Positions 40,052 to 49,437 of a stretch of DNA of 64,000 nt are shown here, one piece after another. Each line of letters opens with the position of its first letter. The first letter of the stretch is position 1. The notes under the pieces are model-generated. The model was not told the DNA's origin and did not search any database. It worked only from the letters and a program-made list of their open reading frames with translations. Position numbers and translations under genes: made by a program. The DNA is from Candidatus Pantoea soli (lineage in GTDB: Bacteria > Pseudomonadota > Gammaproteobacteria > Enterobacterales > Enterobacteriaceae), in contig NZ_CP032702.1 of assembly GCF_007833795.1 (NCBI RefSeq), positions 868,001 through 932,000 of the forward strand. The letters run 5' to 3'.

Positions 40052-40444
40052 AAAAATGTCTCTGATAGCGGGCAAAATAGCGGCGCCAGTCTGGCAGAAA
40101 GGGGCGGGATCGGCAATGGTAAATCACCGCAGCCGGCTGCGTGCGCTGGCGAGGGTGACCCTGTGCGCACACCGAAGGTTTCGCCGGAAATTATCGCAAA
40201 GTTTTAATGCATCCGGCAGGGGGCGACGACGCCAGTGGCAGGCGTGCCGGCGTTATGCGCTGTGGCGATAAATGAGTTCTGCAGCGAAAATGACGCAGAC
40301 TGGCGGGGATTTTGCAGCACTTTCCTCATGGTTGCGCTTATGTGTCAGCGGCGGCAGCGGAAAATGTGCTTAAAAATTGCCTGCGCTTTGCTTTATATTT
40401 AGCGCGCCAATTGGCGATTGATTTTAACTTCAGAGGTCATTTCA
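40052..40444. other. intergenic region between dbpA and the YmgB-like gene
   Basis: About 390 bases of divergent regulatory space, turning AT-rich near 40330-40430 (CTTTATATTT at 40390-40400 may be a -10). I see no further gene. Confidence 0.4.
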
Positions 40445-40642
40445 TTGAGTCATCACGTCCAGGGACATAACGAGGACATTCTGAAAATCGTCGGCCGCGC
40501 CGTGTTAACGCTTCATCTGCATGGAGAGTCTTTATCCTCCGATAAAGTCAGTTCGATGATTGCCTGTTACGCGGAAGAAGAGCCTGTCAGTGACGATGAG
40601 CATCAGCGTTTATATGCGCTCGCGATTCAGATGTTATCGTGA
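40445..40642 (+). CDS. YmgB/AriR-family small regulator (putative)
   Basis: A 65-residue acidic helical protein. DILKIVGRAVLTLHLHGESL followed by a second helix and YALAIQMLS matches the shape of the YmgB/AriR biofilm and acid-resistance family: an alternating hydrophobic helix, a Gly turn, then a helix ending in Tyr-x-x-Ala. The start is likely the TTG at 40445, since AGAGG lies eight bases upstream; an earlier TTG at 40418 would precede that site. A second family-like gene lies at 59258-59509. Function is inferred only from resemblance; YmgB proteins act as dimers in RcsB and stress circuits. Confidence 0.55.
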   Translation: MSHHVQGHNEDILKIVGRAVLTLHLHGESLSSDKVSSMIACYAEEEPVSDDEHQRLYALAIQMLS

Positions 40643-40684
40643 TCCAGCATCCGGAAGGGGCGTATTGCGCCCCGGTTTTATCGC

Positions 40685-40708
40685 AAAGCCTCCCATGGAG
40701 GCTTTTTG
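40685..40708 (+). terminator. terminator after the YmgB-like gene
   Basis: AAAGCCTCC (40685-40693) / GGAGGCTTT (40697-40705) runs into TTTTGCTTTT. A weaker hairpin (GGGGCG/CGCCCC) precedes it at about 40657-40673. Confidence 0.88.
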
Positions 40709-40730
40709 CTTTTCCGGTCCAGGAAACCTG

Positions 40731-42086
40731 TCAGGCACTGAATACCGGTACGCCGCGGTGAAACGTGGCGCATACCGGTGCGATGCGCGCCACCGCTTCG
40801 GCGGAACAGCTGGCCGCCACCAGCATCATGCTGGCGTCATCCTGCAGCTGCGGCCACTGCCGCTCACCGCGGTCTGACAGCGGCAGTATCCCGCCGGTTG
40901 CGATATGCAGGGCGCGGCTCAGGCTGAACTCATCCGCACTGCGATACAGCTGGGCATACAGGTTGGCCTTCTCCAGCATGCTGCCGGTGCCAAAGGGTGA
41001 CCAGTGGTCAATCACGCTGTCCGTGCCGGTCATGACCGTCACGCCGGCAGCCTGCAGCTGCGGCAATGGCATGGTCAGTTTGCCCAGCGGCAGCGTGGAG
41101 GCCACGCTGATCTGCTGCTCCGCCAGTCCGGCAAGGGTGCTGTCCAGCGCCCGACCTTCCAGCGTGGCAAGCGCAAAGCCGTGGCTCAGGGTCACTTTGC
41201 CTTTCAGCTGCGGAGTTTTGGCAACCGTATCAATCATGTAGTGAATCGCCGCCACGCCGGAGGGCGCGGTTTCGTGCAGATGGATGTCCACGCCGCGATT
41301 GAAATCCACGGCAATCTGAAACATCGCATCCAGCGAAGCCTGCATGGCACCATCGACGCGTGTCGGGTCCAGGCCGCCAGCAAACTGAACGCCCTGCTGC
41401 ATCGCTTCCCGCATCAGGCCCTCCACCTGTGCCCGCAGCAGGCCATGCTGCGGGAAAGCGACAATCTCGCAGTGAAAGTGCGGCCGGTTCGCCAGCGCCT
41501 GCTGCAGATGCGCCAGACTTTGCAAACCGCTGACCGGGTCGATATTGCAGTGGCTGCGCGCTTCGGTGGTGCCTTTGCTGTACAGCAGATCAATCAGCGC
41601 TTCCGCCCGCGCCTGCGAGGTGGGCAGCAGCTGCGGAATCAGCACCTGTTCACGGGCAATCATATCCATGATGGTTTTGCCCTGGCGCGGGCGCGGTGCC
41701 TGCCACGGTCCGCCATAGAAGGTTTTATCGAGGTGAATATGCATATCACGGGTACGCGGCAGCAGCAGGGCACCTGCGGCATCCCACTGCGGCAGGTCGC
41801 TGACGCGCGCCTGACCGGCGCGTTCAATGGCGGCGAACCTGCCCGCCTGTACGGTGATGTCATACAGCGCAGTGTGGGTGGCGATCACCTCACCGCCTTC
41901 GCGCTCAAACCCCTCTTCGAGGCGCACGTTGCGCAGCTGGTAGCGATCGCCCTGCGGCAGCGGCGGTCGGGCGGGGGCGTTATCGGGGGCGGCATGGCTC
42001 ATGCCTGCGGCCAGCAGGCTGCCGGCGGCCGTCAGGCGCAGGCCCTGCTGAAGAAAATCACGACGGCTGGGTGAGGTCACGGTCAT
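40731..42086 (-). CDS. Tat-exported amidohydrolase, cytosine-deaminase-like
   Basis: A 451-residue metal-dependent amidohydrolase with an N-terminal twin-arginine signal (SRRDFLQQG, residues 7-15, then a hydrophobic stretch and a SHA site near 32), so it probably folds in the cytoplasm and acts in the periplasm. Metal-site motifs of the CodA/AtzC group are visible: DMHIHLDKTF, HCNID, DIHLHE, SHGFA and the catalytic Asp in MTGTDSVID. Cytosine deaminase itself is cytoplasmic, so an exported member is odd and the substrate is open. A LysR-type regulator gene lies 89 bases upstream on the same strand, with a divergent CynX/NimT-type transporter beyond it. Confidence 0.82.
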   Translation of the reverse strand: MTVTSPSRRDFLQQGLRLTAAGSLLAAGMSHAAPDNAPARPPLPQGDRYQLRNVRLEEGFEREGGEVIATHTALYDITVQAGRFAAIERAGQARVSDLPQWDAAGALLLPRTRDMHIHLDKTFYGGPWQAPRPRQGKTIMDMIAREQVLIPQLLPTSQARAEALIDLLYSKGTTEARSHCNIDPVSGLQSLAHLQQALANRPHFHCEIVAFPQHGLLRAQVEGLMREAMQQGVQFAGGLDPTRVDGAMQASLDAMFQIAVDFNRGVDIHLHETAPSGVAAIHYMIDTVAKTPQLKGKVTLSHGFALATLEGRALDSTLAGLAEQQISVASTLPLGKLTMPLPQLQAAGVTVMTGTDSVIDHWSPFGTGSMLEKANLYAQLYRSADEFSLSRALHIATGGILPLSDRGERQWPQLQDDASMMLVAASCSAEAVARIAPVCATFHRGVPVFSA

Positions 42087-42148
42087 CAGAGGCTCCGGTC
42101 ACAACGGAAAAGCCTAATCTGGCAAAAGCGTCACGGCTGCGCTGCGAT

Positions 42149-42176
42149 ATTTTCCACTGCTGGTCAGTGGAAAAAT
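42149..42176 (-). terminator. hairpin after the LysR-type gene
   Basis: ATTTTCCACTG (42149-42159) faces CAGTGGAAAAAT (42165-42176) around a five-base loop, directly at the stop of the regulator gene. The same TTTTTCCACTG string recurs at the gene's start (43036-43046). It may end transcription or act as a binding site. Confidence 0.5.
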
Positions 42177-43036
42177 CACTGCCACTGCAGCTGGCAGAAG
42201 GTGACCAGCGCAGCGGCCAGCGCCTGCTGCAGCGCATCCGTAGGGGCACGACAAAACAGCGCCAGTTCAATGTGGGTCACCGGCGGTAAGCCTTCGGCAT
42301 GACCCAATACGCGGTGACCAGGCTGGCGGCAGCTGGCGGGCAGCAGCGTCACGCCGAGTCCGGCCGCGCTGGCGCTGGCGAGGGCAACCAGGCTGGCGCT
42401 GCTGTAGCTGATACGCCAGCTGCGGCCCAGACTGTCCAGCGCCTGACACGTCTCTTCGCGGTACAGCCCCTGCTGCGGAAACACCACCAGCGGCACCGGC
42501 GTCTGTTCAAAGCAGGGATGCGCCGCGCTGTCCAGCCACAGCAGCGGTTCCGGACGCGCTGCCAGCGGTCGCGCGCCGCCCGGCTGTTTGATCAGCAGGA
42601 TGTCCAGCTCTTCACGCTCCCAGGCGCGCTGCAGGTCAACATACATGCCGCTCATGACATCCAGCCGTAGCTGAGGATGTTCGCGACTGAATTGCGCCAG
42701 CAGGCGGGCGGTCGGCGCGGCAAAATCTTCCGGCACGCCCAGCCGCAAAATGCCGTCGCGCCACTTATCGCTCAGTACGTCGTGCGCTTCACCGTTCAGC
42801 GCGATAATCCGCCGCGCATAGCCCAGCAGCTTTTCCCCCTCTTCGGTCAGCACCACCTGATGTGACGTCCGTTCCAGCAGCGCTTTTCCCACCATCTCTT
42901 CCAGTCTTCTGATCTGCTGACTGACGGTGGACTGTGACAGATGCACGCGCTCAGCGGCACGGGTAAAGCTGGCGGTTTCGCACACGGCCACAAAGCTCAG
43001 CAATTGCTGCGGGGTAAACATCGGCTGACGATTCAT
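42176..43036 (-). CDS. LysR-family transcriptional regulator
   Basis: A 286-residue regulator with the LysR winged HTH at the N-terminus (FTPQQLLSFVAVCETASFTR, HLSQSTVSQQIRRLEEMVGK) and a periplasmic-binding-like effector domain from about residue 90. The ATG at 43036 is preferred; a GTG at 43051 would add five residues. It is divergent from the CynX/NimT-type transporter gene across about 90 bases and upstream of the exported amidohydrolase, so it most likely controls both. Effector unknown. Confidence 0.9.
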   Translation of the reverse strand: MNRQPMFTPQQLLSFVAVCETASFTRAAERVHLSQSTVSQQIRRLEEMVGKALLERTSHQVVLTEEGEKLLGYARRIIALNGEAHDVLSDKWRDGILRLGVPEDFAAPTARLLAQFSREHPQLRLDVMSGMYVDLQRAWEREELDILLIKQPGGARPLAARPEPLLWLDSAAHPCFEQTPVPLVVFPQQGLYREETCQALDSLGRSWRISYSSASLVALASASAAGLGVTLLPASCRQPGHRVLGHAEGLPPVTHIELALFCRAPTDALQQALAAALVTFCQLQWQ

Positions 43037-43123
43037 TTTTCCACTGCTCACTATGCGGTTATTTCATTTCCAGATAGTAACGCGGCCTGCGATGCTGGCA
43101 ACCTTTACCTGACAGGAACCTGT

Positions 43124-44296
43124 ATGAACCGACACGCGCACGGACTGACCCTCGCCGCTCTGGTGCTGGCGGGGCTGAATATGCGTCCGTTTCTGACCTC
43201 CGTCAGCCCGCTGCTGGCTTCACTGCGGCACAGTGCCGGCTTATCGCCGCTGGCCGCCACGCTGTTGCCCGCCGTGCCGATGATGATGATGGGAGCCGTG
43301 GCGCTGTGCAGCGCATCGCTGCTGCAGCGGGTGCCCCTGTCGCGGCTGCTGCTGAGCGGATTACTGCTGCTGCTGCTGGCGCTGGCGGCGCGCAGCGTAA
43401 CGATGACCGGCAGCGGGCTGGTGCTCAGCGCGCTGTGGGCCGGGCTGGGCGCAGGCATCGTACAAATGGTGATGCCGGCGGTGATCCGCCAGCGCTTTAC
43501 CCGCCGCCACGCAGCGGTGACCGGTTTATGGGCCGCGGCGCTGATGGGTGGGGGTGGCGCAGGGGCGGCGCTGTCGCCGTGGCTGAATACCTGGCTGGGC
43601 ACGCCGCTGGCGCTGGCCAGCTGGAGCGTGCCGGTGTTGCTGGCGATTGCGCTGTGGCTTAGCGTGCGCCTGCCGGCCGCGCCATCCGCCGCAGCGAGCG
43701 CGCTGCCGCCGCTGTGGCGCAAACCGCGTGCCTGGTCGCTGGCGCTGAGTTTTGGCCTGGTCAACGGGGGCTATGCGATTTGCGTGGCGTGGCTGCCGGA
43801 TGCGTTTCATCACCTGGGCTGGTCGCCGCAGGCGGGCGGCTCGCTGCTGGGCATCATGATCCTTTTTCAGGTCGCCGGTGCGCTGCTGATGCCGCTGCTG
43901 GCACGCAGCGCCGATCGTCGTCCGGCGCTGCTGGTCAGCCTGCTGTGCCAGCTGGCCGGTATGAGCGGTTTTCTGCTGGCCCCGCTGCTGGCCCCGTGGC
44001 TGTGGGCGGCCGTGACCGGCTTTGGGCTGGGCGCAGCGTTTCCGCTGGCGATAGTGCTGGCGCTTGATCACCTGCCTGCACCGCAGGCGGGCGCGCGGCT
44101 GGTAGCGTTTATGCAGGGCGCAGGCTTTCTGCTGGCAGGCTGCATGCCGTTCCTTGCCGGACAGCTGCAGCTGCTCACCCACAGTTTTCGCCCGGTCTGG
44201 CTGCTGCAAAGCGCCATCACCCTTGGGCTGATTCTGCTCAGCCTGCGCTTCCATCCGTCTGGTTATCACCGGGCGTTTGGCTGGACCAGTCGCTGA
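43124..44296 (+). CDS. MFS transporter, CynX/NimT family
   Basis: A 390-residue major-facilitator protein with twelve predicted helices. The N-terminal LAALVLAGLNMRPFLTSVSP and central SFGLVNGGYAICVAWLPDAF segments are characteristic of the CynX/YeaN(NimT) subfamily, whose known members carry cyanate-related or nitroimidazole compounds. The ATG at 43124 follows an ACAGGA site and matches the family start. It is divergent from a LysR-type gene, as CynX is tied to CynR, but no cyanase or carbonic anhydrase gene is present. The substrate may be linked to the exported amidohydrolase. Confidence 0.82.
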   Translation: MNRHAHGLTLAALVLAGLNMRPFLTSVSPLLASLRHSAGLSPLAATLLPAVPMMMMGAVALCSASLLQRVPLSRLLLSGLLLLLLALAARSVTMTGSGLVLSALWAGLGAGIVQMVMPAVIRQRFTRRHAAVTGLWAAALMGGGGAGAALSPWLNTWLGTPLALASWSVPVLLAIALWLSVRLPAAPSAAASALPPLWRKPRAWSLALSFGLVNGGYAICVAWLPDAFHHLGWSPQAGGSLLGIMILFQVAGALLMPLLARSADRRPALLVSLLCQLAGMSGFLLAPLLAPWLWAAVTGFGLGAAFPLAIVLALDHLPAPQAGARLVAFMQGAGFLLAGCMPFLAGQLQLLTHSFRPVWLLQSAITLGLILLSLRFHPSGYHRAFGWTSR

Positions 44297-44310
44297 TTGG
44301 TCCTACCAAT
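44296..44310. promoter_or_regulatory. LldR operator O1
   Basis: The palindrome ATTGGTCCTACCAAT matches the E. coli lldPRD operator type (TTGGT-N3-ACCAA). It overlaps the last base of the upstream transporter gene and lies 125 bases, centre to centre, from a second copy. Confidence 0.82.
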
Positions 44311-44420
44311 AAGGCGAAAACCCCGCCCGGCCATCACACATCGTGAAAAATCCGCGCCAGTTTGTTGCATGAGGTTAACAATGCATTAACTATCTCACAC
44401 CAGAAGGCCTGCTGCCGGAA

Positions 44421-44436
44421 TTTGGTCCTACCAATT
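44421..44436. promoter_or_regulatory. LldR operator O2
   Basis: TTTGGTCCTACCAATT contains the same TTGGTCCTACCAA core as O1. The pair brackets the presumed lldP promoter region, consistent with loop-mediated repression relieved by L-lactate. Confidence 0.82.
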
Positions 44437-44519
44437 CCGGCGGAAAGGCTGAACCCTGCGGTGCACCCCTGCATCAGCCGATGCACCGCAATGCTCAGGT
44501 GACCTCTGGAGAAAACGGC

Positions 44520-46169
44520 ATGCAGGTGTGGCAACAAAATTACGATCCGCTCAACAATCTGTGGCTATCCAGCCTGGTCGCGGTGATCCCGATTGTGTTC
44601 TTCTTTTTCGCGCTGATTAAACTCAAGCTGAAAGGCTATCAGGCCGGTACGGCAACCGTGGTGCTGGCGCTGCTGGTGGCACTGCTGCTGTATGGTATGC
44701 CGCTTGCTCAGGCGCTGGCCGCCGTGGTTTTTGGCTTTTTTTACGGGCTGTGGCCAATTGCCTGGATCATTGTGGCAGCGGTGTTTGTATACCGGATTTC
44801 GGTGAAAACCGGGCAGTTTGATATTATCCGCGCGTCGATCCTGTCGATCACGCCCGATCAGCGGTTGCAGATGCTGATTGTGGGCTTCTCCTTCGGCGCG
44901 TTTCTGGAAGGGGCCGCCGGGTTTGGCGCACCGGTAGCCATCACGGCTGCGCTGCTGGTCGGGCTGGGGTTTAAACCCCTGTATGCCGCGGGACTATGCC
45001 TGATTGTCAACACCGCGCCGGTGGCCTTCGGGGCGATGGGGATTCCGATTATCGTTGCCGGCCAGGTCACCGGGCTGGACAGCTTCCACATTGGCCAGAT
45101 GGCGGGCCGTCAGCTGCCGTTCCTGACGCTGATCGTGCTGTTCTGGATTATGGCCATCATGGATGGCTGGCGCGGCATGAAAGAAACCTGGCCTGCGGTG
45201 ATGGTGGCGGGCGGATCCTTTGCCATCGCGCAGTTCCTCAGCTCCAACTTTCTCGGCCCGGAACTGCCGGATATTATCTCCTCGCTGGCTTCACTGATCT
45301 GCCTGACGCTGTTTCTGCGCCGCTGGCAGCCGGTGCGTATTTTCCGCTTTGACACTGCGGATGCCAGCGCGCCGGCAGCGCAGTCGCCGCGCTACAGCGC
45401 CGCACAGATTGTGCGGGCGTGGATGCCGTTTCTGTTCTTGACCGCCACGGTCACGCTGTGGAGCATTCCACCGTTCAAAGCGCTGTTTGCCAAAGGGGGC
45501 GCGCTGTATGAGTGGGTGTTTACCGTCCCGGTTCCGCTGCTGCATGAGCTGGTGGCACGTATGCCGCCGGTGGTCAGTCAGGCAACCCCTTATGCCGCGC
45601 TGTTCAAATTTGATGTGCTGTCCGCCACCGGCACCGCCATTCTGGTTGCCGCGCTGCTGTCGATTGTCTGGCTGCGCATGTCGCCCAAAGCGGCGCTGCA
45701 GACCTTTGCCGAAACGCTGAAGGAGCTGGCGCTGCCCATCTACTCTATCGGCATGGTGCTGGCTTTTGCCTTTATCTCTAACTATTCCGGGCTGTCGGCC
45801 ACGCTGGCGCTGGCGCTGGCCCATACCGGCGATGCCTTTACCTTTTTCTCGCCGTTTCTGGGCTGGCTGGGCGTGTTCCTCACCGGATCGGACACCTCAT
45901 CCAATGCGCTGTTTGCGGCCCTGCAGGCCACCACGGCGCAGCAGATTGGCGTCTCCGATGTGCTGCTGGTGGCGGCCAACACTACTGGCGGCGTGACCGG
46001 TAAAATGATCTCCCCGCAGTCGATCGCCATCGCCTGCGCCGCGGTGGGGCTGGTGGGCCGTGAATCCGACCTGTTCCGGTTTACGGTCAAACACAGCCTG
46101 ATTTTTACCTGCCTGGTGGGTGTGATAACCACGCTACAGGCCTATGTCTTAACCTGGATGATCCCATGA
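44520..46169 (+). CDS. lldP: L-lactate permease LldP
   Basis: A 549-residue inner-membrane lactate:proton symporter (E. coli 551) with about twelve to fourteen helices. It starts [20 protein letters not shown], with a GGAGAA site; an in-frame ATG at 44481 lies upstream of that site. Typical LctP blocks follow: [31 protein letters not shown] and [13 protein letters not shown]. It is the first gene of lldPRD and overlaps lldR by ATGA (46166-46169). Twin LldR operators lie upstream. Confidence 0.95.
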   Translation: MQVWQQNYDPLNNLWLSSLVAVIPIVFFFFALIKLKLKGYQAGTATVVLALLVALLLYGMPLAQALAAVVFGFFYGLWPIAWIIVAAVFVYRISVKTGQFDIIRASILSITPDQRLQMLIVGFSFGAFLEGAAGFGAPVAITAALLVGLGFKPLYAAGLCLIVNTAPVAFGAMGIPIIVAGQVTGLDSFHIGQMAGRQLPFLTLIVLFWIMAIMDGWRGMKETWPAVMVAGGSFAIAQFLSSNFLGPELPDIISSLASLICLTLFLRRWQPVRIFRFDTADASAPAAQSPRYSAAQIVRAWMPFLFLTATVTLWSIPPFKALFAKGGALYEWVFTVPVPLLHELVARMPPVVSQATPYAALFKFDVLSATGTAILVAALLSIVWLRMSPKAALQTFAETLKELALPIYSIGMVLAFAFISNYSGLSATLALALAHTGDAFTFFSPFLGWLGVFLTGSDTSSNALFAALQATTAQQIGVSDVLLVAANTTGGVTGKMISPQSIAIACAAVGLVGRESDLFRFTVKHSLIFTCLVGVITTLQAYVLTWMIP

Positions 46170-46954
46170 ACCCAACCACGCCGCGCCTGGCAGAAACCCT
46201 GCAGGCGCGTCTGAGCGACTGGATTAACACACACCAGCTGCAGCCCGGCATGCGCTTACCGGCAGAACGGCAGCTGGCGGCAGAGTTTGGCGTCTCGCGC
46301 TCATCGCTGCGCGAGGCCATTCAGCAGCTGATCAGCCGCGGTGTGCTTATCAGTAAGCGCGGCGGCGGCACCTGGCTGCAGCAGCTGCCGGAGCCCTGGT
46401 CTGAGCAGCGCATTGTGGAGCCGATTCGCCAGCTGCTGGCAGATGATCCCGATTATCGCTGGGACATTCTGGAGGCGCGCCATGCTATCGAGGCCAGCAC
46501 CGCCTGGCATGCCGCGCTGCGCGCCACCGATGCCGATAAAGAGCGGCTGCGGCTGGCCTTTGACGCGCTGCTGACGCTGCATGACTGTGACGACCCCGAC
46601 CTCGCTGCGCAGGCTGACCTGCGCTTTCATCTGGCGATTGCCGAAGCCTCGCACAATCTGGTGCTGCTGCAGACCATGCGCGGCTTTTTCGATCTGCTGC
46701 AATCCTCGGTACTGCACAGCCGTCAGCACATGTATACCCAGCCGGTGATTTTCAATCAGCTGAACGCGCAGCATCAGGCGATGTTTGATGCCGTGATGGC
46801 CGGCGACGCCGGCGCGGCGCGTCAGGCGGCGATGGATCACCTCGGCTTTGTTCACACCACGATGAAAATGCTGCATGAAGATGAAGCCCGGCAGGCGCGT
46901 ATTACCCGTCTGCCCGGTGAGACGCACGCTAATCGCAAGGAAAACCCATCATGA
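46166..46954 (+). CDS. lldR: L-lactate-responsive regulator LldR
   Basis: A 262-residue GntR-family regulator of the FadR subfamily. The winged HTH contains [20 protein letters not shown] and [11 protein letters not shown], and the helical FCD effector domain has [14 protein letters not shown] and the C-terminal DHLGFVH histidine. It would bind the two TTGGT/ACCAA palindromes upstream of lldP and respond to L-lactate. It overlaps both lldP and lldD by ATGA, so the three genes are one translationally coupled operon. Confidence 0.94.
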   Translation: MNPTTPRLAETLQARLSDWINTHQLQPGMRLPAERQLAAEFGVSRSSLREAIQQLISRGVLISKRGGGTWLQQLPEPWSEQRIVEPIRQLLADDPDYRWDILEARHAIEASTAWHAALRATDADKERLRLAFDALLTLHDCDDPDLAAQADLRFHLAIAEASHNLVLLQTMRGFFDLLQSSVLHSRQHMYTQPVIFNQLNAQHQAMFDAVMAGDAGAARQAAMDHLGFVHTTMKMLHEDEARQARITRLPGETHANRKENPS

Positions 46955-48138
46955 TTATTTCAGCTGCCAGTGACTACCGCGCCGCAGCGCAACGCATCCT
47001 GCCGCCGTTTCTGTTTCACTACCTCGACGGCGGCGCCTATGCGGAATATACCCTGAAGCGCAACGTTGACGATCTTGCTGCGGTGGCGCTGCGCCAGCGC
47101 GTACTGAAGAATATGTCGGCCCTGAGCCTGGAAACCCGGCTGTTTGGTGAAACCCTGGCGATGCCGGTGGCGCTGGCGCCGGTCGGGCTGTGCGGCATGT
47201 ATGCGCGGCGCGGCGAGGTGCAGGCCGCCCGGGCCGCTGCGCGCAAAGGCATCCCGTTTACGCTTTCAACGGTTTCCGTGTGTCCGATTGAAGAGGTTGC
47301 GCCAGCCATTGACCGGCCGATGTGGTTTCAGCTTTATGTGCTGCGCGACCGTGGTTTTATGCGCAACGCGCTGGAGCGCGCCAAAGCGGCGGGCTGTACC
47401 ACGCTGGTGTTCACCGTGGACATGCCCACGCCGGGCGCACGCTATCGCGATGCGCACTCCGGCATGAGCGGCCCGAACGCCGCCCTGCGGCGTTACTGGC
47501 AGGCGGTGACGCATCCGCAGTGGGCGTGGGATGTCGGGCTGCACGGCCGGCCGCACGATCTTGGCAATATCTCTGCTTACCTCGGTAAACCCACCGGTCT
47601 GGAAGATTACATCGGCTGGCTGGCCAGCAATTTCGATCCTTCCATCTCGTGGAAAGATCTGGAGTGGATTCGTGAGTTCTGGGATGGCCCCATGGTAATC
47701 AAAGGCATCCTCGATGCAGAGGATGCGCGCGACGCTGTACGGTTTGGCGCGGATGGGATTGTCGTCTCCAATCACGGCGGACGCCAGCTGGATGGCGTGC
47801 TCTCCTCCGCGCGGGCGCTGCCGGCGATCGCCGATGCGGTGAAAGGGGACATCACGATTCTCGCCGACAGCGGTATCCGCAATGGGCTGGACGTGGTGCG
47901 CATGATTGCACTGGGGGCCGACAGTGTGCTGCTGGGACGGGCTTTCATCTATGCGCTGGCCACGCACGGGCAGCGCGGCGTGGAGAATCTGCTCAGCCTG
48001 ATTGAGAAAGAGATGCGCGTGGCCATGACGCTGACCGGTGCGAAGCGCATCAGCGATCTGACGCCGGATTCCCTGGTGCAGGCCGGGGCACTGCTGCGTG
48101 ATGCCATGCAGAGCGGCGTAACGCGTGCGGCAAGCTAA
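46951..48138 (+). CDS. lldD: L-lactate dehydrogenase (quinone-dependent, FMN)
   Basis: A 395-residue FMN alpha-hydroxy-acid oxidase-type enzyme (E. coli 396), membrane-associated, oxidising L-lactate to pyruvate with electrons going to quinones. FMN and catalytic motifs are present: [53 protein letters not shown] (catalytic His) and [13 protein letters not shown]. It is the last gene of lldPRD. The osmC promoter follows directly. Confidence 0.96.
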   Translation: MIISAASDYRAAAQRILPPFLFHYLDGGAYAEYTLKRNVDDLAAVALRQRVLKNMSALSLETRLFGETLAMPVALAPVGLCGMYARRGEVQAARAAARKGIPFTLSTVSVCPIEEVAPAIDRPMWFQLYVLRDRGFMRNALERAKAAGCTTLVFTVDMPTPGARYRDAHSGMSGPNAALRRYWQAVTHPQWAWDVGLHGRPHDLGNISAYLGKPTGLEDYIGWLASNFDPSISWKDLEWIREFWDGPMVIKGILDAEDARDAVRFGADGIVVSNHGGRQLDGVLSSARALPAIADAVKGDITILADSGIRNGLDVVRMIALGADSVLLGRAFIYALATHGQRGVENLLSLIEKEMRVAMTLTGAKRISDLTPDSLVQAGALLRDAMQSGVTRAAS

Positions 48139-48171
48139 AGCAGGCAAACCAGGCGGTGTTGTCTATACTGA

Positions 48172-48179
48172 TTACCTGT
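48172..48179 (+). promoter_or_regulatory. osmC promoter -10 (sigma-S type)
   Basis: TCTATACT preceded by TG is close to the sigma-S extended -10 (TCTATACTTAA), 21 bases before the osmC ATG, with no good -35. That fits the stationary-phase and osmotic control known for osmC. Confidence 0.55.
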
Positions 48180-48200
48180 CTGACTAACAGGAGGAATGAC

Positions 48201-48629
48201 ATGACCATTCACAAGAAAGGATCGGCCCATTGGGAAGGTGACATCAAAGGGAAAGGCACCGTCAGTACTGAAAGCGGCGTGCTGAACAACCAGCCTTATG
48301 GCTTTAATACCCGTTTCGAAGGGCAGAAGGGCACTAACCCGGAAGAGCTGATTGGTGCAGCGCATGCTGCCTGCTTCTCCATGGCCCTGTCACTGATGCT
48401 TGGCCAGGCCGGGCATAAGCCAGACAGCATCGATACCACGGCTGATGTGTCGCTGGATAAAAAGGGTGAAGGTTTCGCTATCACTAAAATCGCGCTGACC
48501 AGCACGATCGCCCTGCCAGGCGTGGATAACGCGGCGTTTGATGAAATCATTCAGAAAGCCAAAGCCGGCTGTCCGGTTTCTCAGGTGCTGAACGCTGAAA
48601 TTACCCTGGATTATACGCTGAATAATTGA
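48201..48629 (+). CDS. osmC: peroxiredoxin OsmC
   Basis: A 142-residue organic-hydroperoxide peroxidase (E. coli 143). The two redox cysteines are in AAHAACFSMAL (mid-protein) and KAGCPVSQVL (C-terminal part). The N-terminus MTIHKKGSAHWEGDIKGKG is typical. The AGGAGGAA site fixes the ATG at 48201. It is monocistronic between lldD and a strong hairpin. Confidence 0.95.
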   Translation: MTIHKKGSAHWEGDIKGKGTVSTESGVLNNQPYGFNTRFEGQKGTNPEELIGAAHAACFSMALSLMLGQAGHKPDSIDTTADVSLDKKGEGFAITKIALTSTIALPGVDNAAFDEIIQKAKAGCPVSQVLNAEITLDYTLNN

Positions 48630-48659
48630 TTGCCCTGCGGGGAGATCAGCGTTCTGTTT

Positions 48660-48690
48660 GCGATGCGCCTGTGGGCGCATCGCTGCTTTC
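48660..48690 (+). terminator. osmC terminator
   Basis: A perfect 10-bp stem, GCGATGCGCC (48660-48669) / GGCGCATCGC (48674-48683), has a four-base loop followed by TGCTTTC. Confidence 0.75.
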
Positions 48691-48915
48691 TGCTGTCCGG
48701 AAAAGAGGCCTGGATGAGGACGCCACCCTGGCGGCAGCCGGGCCTGTGCAACGCGCAACGCGCGATGAGCCGTGGCGCTGACTTATGCGTCTGAAGGCGG
48801 GCGCATACCCCATTGCTCATCCGGTTGCCGATCGCAATCCTTGTGCTGGCGCGGCTGCCTTATCTGCTGACGGCATCATAGCTGCCGTGGCAGTTCTGAA
48901 CCTCAGATCTGAATT
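48691..48915. other. intergenic region after osmC
   Basis: About 225 GC-rich bases with no gene or element I can support. Confidence 0.35.
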
Positions 48916-49155
48916 TCAGACGTACTCGTTATCGTAGTGTGATTCCCGCACGTTACGCACGTTGCTGCGCGCAATGCGGTACGCCTTGCGTGGATCGCCA
49001 GCGACAAATTCAAACGTCGGCGAGTAGTAAAAAGGCAGCCAGCCGCCGAAGCCGCTTTCCCACTCCCAGCGCACCGGGCAGGGCCAGAGGATGCCATCAT
49101 ACAAAATGTAATAAACCCAGCGTCCGTGAGGACGACGGGGGCGGGTTTTTTTCAT
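48916..49155 (-). CDS. small Trp/Tyr-rich protein of unknown function
   Basis: A 79-residue protein with a basic start (MKKTRPRRPHGRW) and an aromatic middle: VYYILYDGILWPCP, WEWESGFGGWLPFYY. The C-terminal part is highly polar (RKAYRIARSNVRNVRESHYD). There is no transmembrane helix or signal. The ATG at 49155 is chosen; a GTG three codons upstream is possible, and neither has a strong ribosome site. The composition is unusual but looks like a folded conserved protein and not a chance frame. I do not recognise the family. Confidence 0.55.
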   Translation of the reverse strand: MKKTRPRRPHGRWVYYILYDGILWPCPVRWEWESGFGGWLPFYYSPTFEFVAGDPRKAYRIARSNVRNVRESHYDNEYV

Positions 49156-49266
49156 GGGATTCACAACGACAATAGTGTAAAACAGCTTATATTTTGAACG
49201 CTGAACGCCATTCCTGCAAGCTCACCTGGTTAATATTTACGCATGCGGAATGCGGCAGGCATGACA

Positions 49267-49437
49267 TTAGCGGTGAACTTCACCGCACAGCAGTACCACA
49301 TTGGGCCGGACCTGATGAATCCGAGCGGCCATCTGCTCACACGCCACTTTCGTGGGATAAATCCGCTCCGAGACCGGAAGCGCATCGCAGGCATCATGCC
49401 CGCACGCGCTCACCAGCAAGACAAAACCAATCAGCAT
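49267..49437 (-). CDS. small lipoprotein (56 residues)
   Basis: A short gene translated MLIGFVLLVSACGHDACDALP..., with a perfect lipobox (VSAC, lipidated Cys12) and three further cysteines, ending LLCGEVHR. AAGGAG lies six bases before the ATG. A minus-strand promoter, TTGACG (49524-49529) with TATACT (49503-49508), lies about 65 bases upstream, with a 15-base spacer. These three features together support a real gene. The mature part is only 45 residues, probably outer-membrane anchored. The signal lacks a basic N-region, which is unusual. I do not recognise the family. Confidence 0.65.
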   Translation of the reverse strand: MLIGFVLLVSACGHDACDALPVSERIYPTKVACEQMAARIHQVRPNVVLLCGEVHR

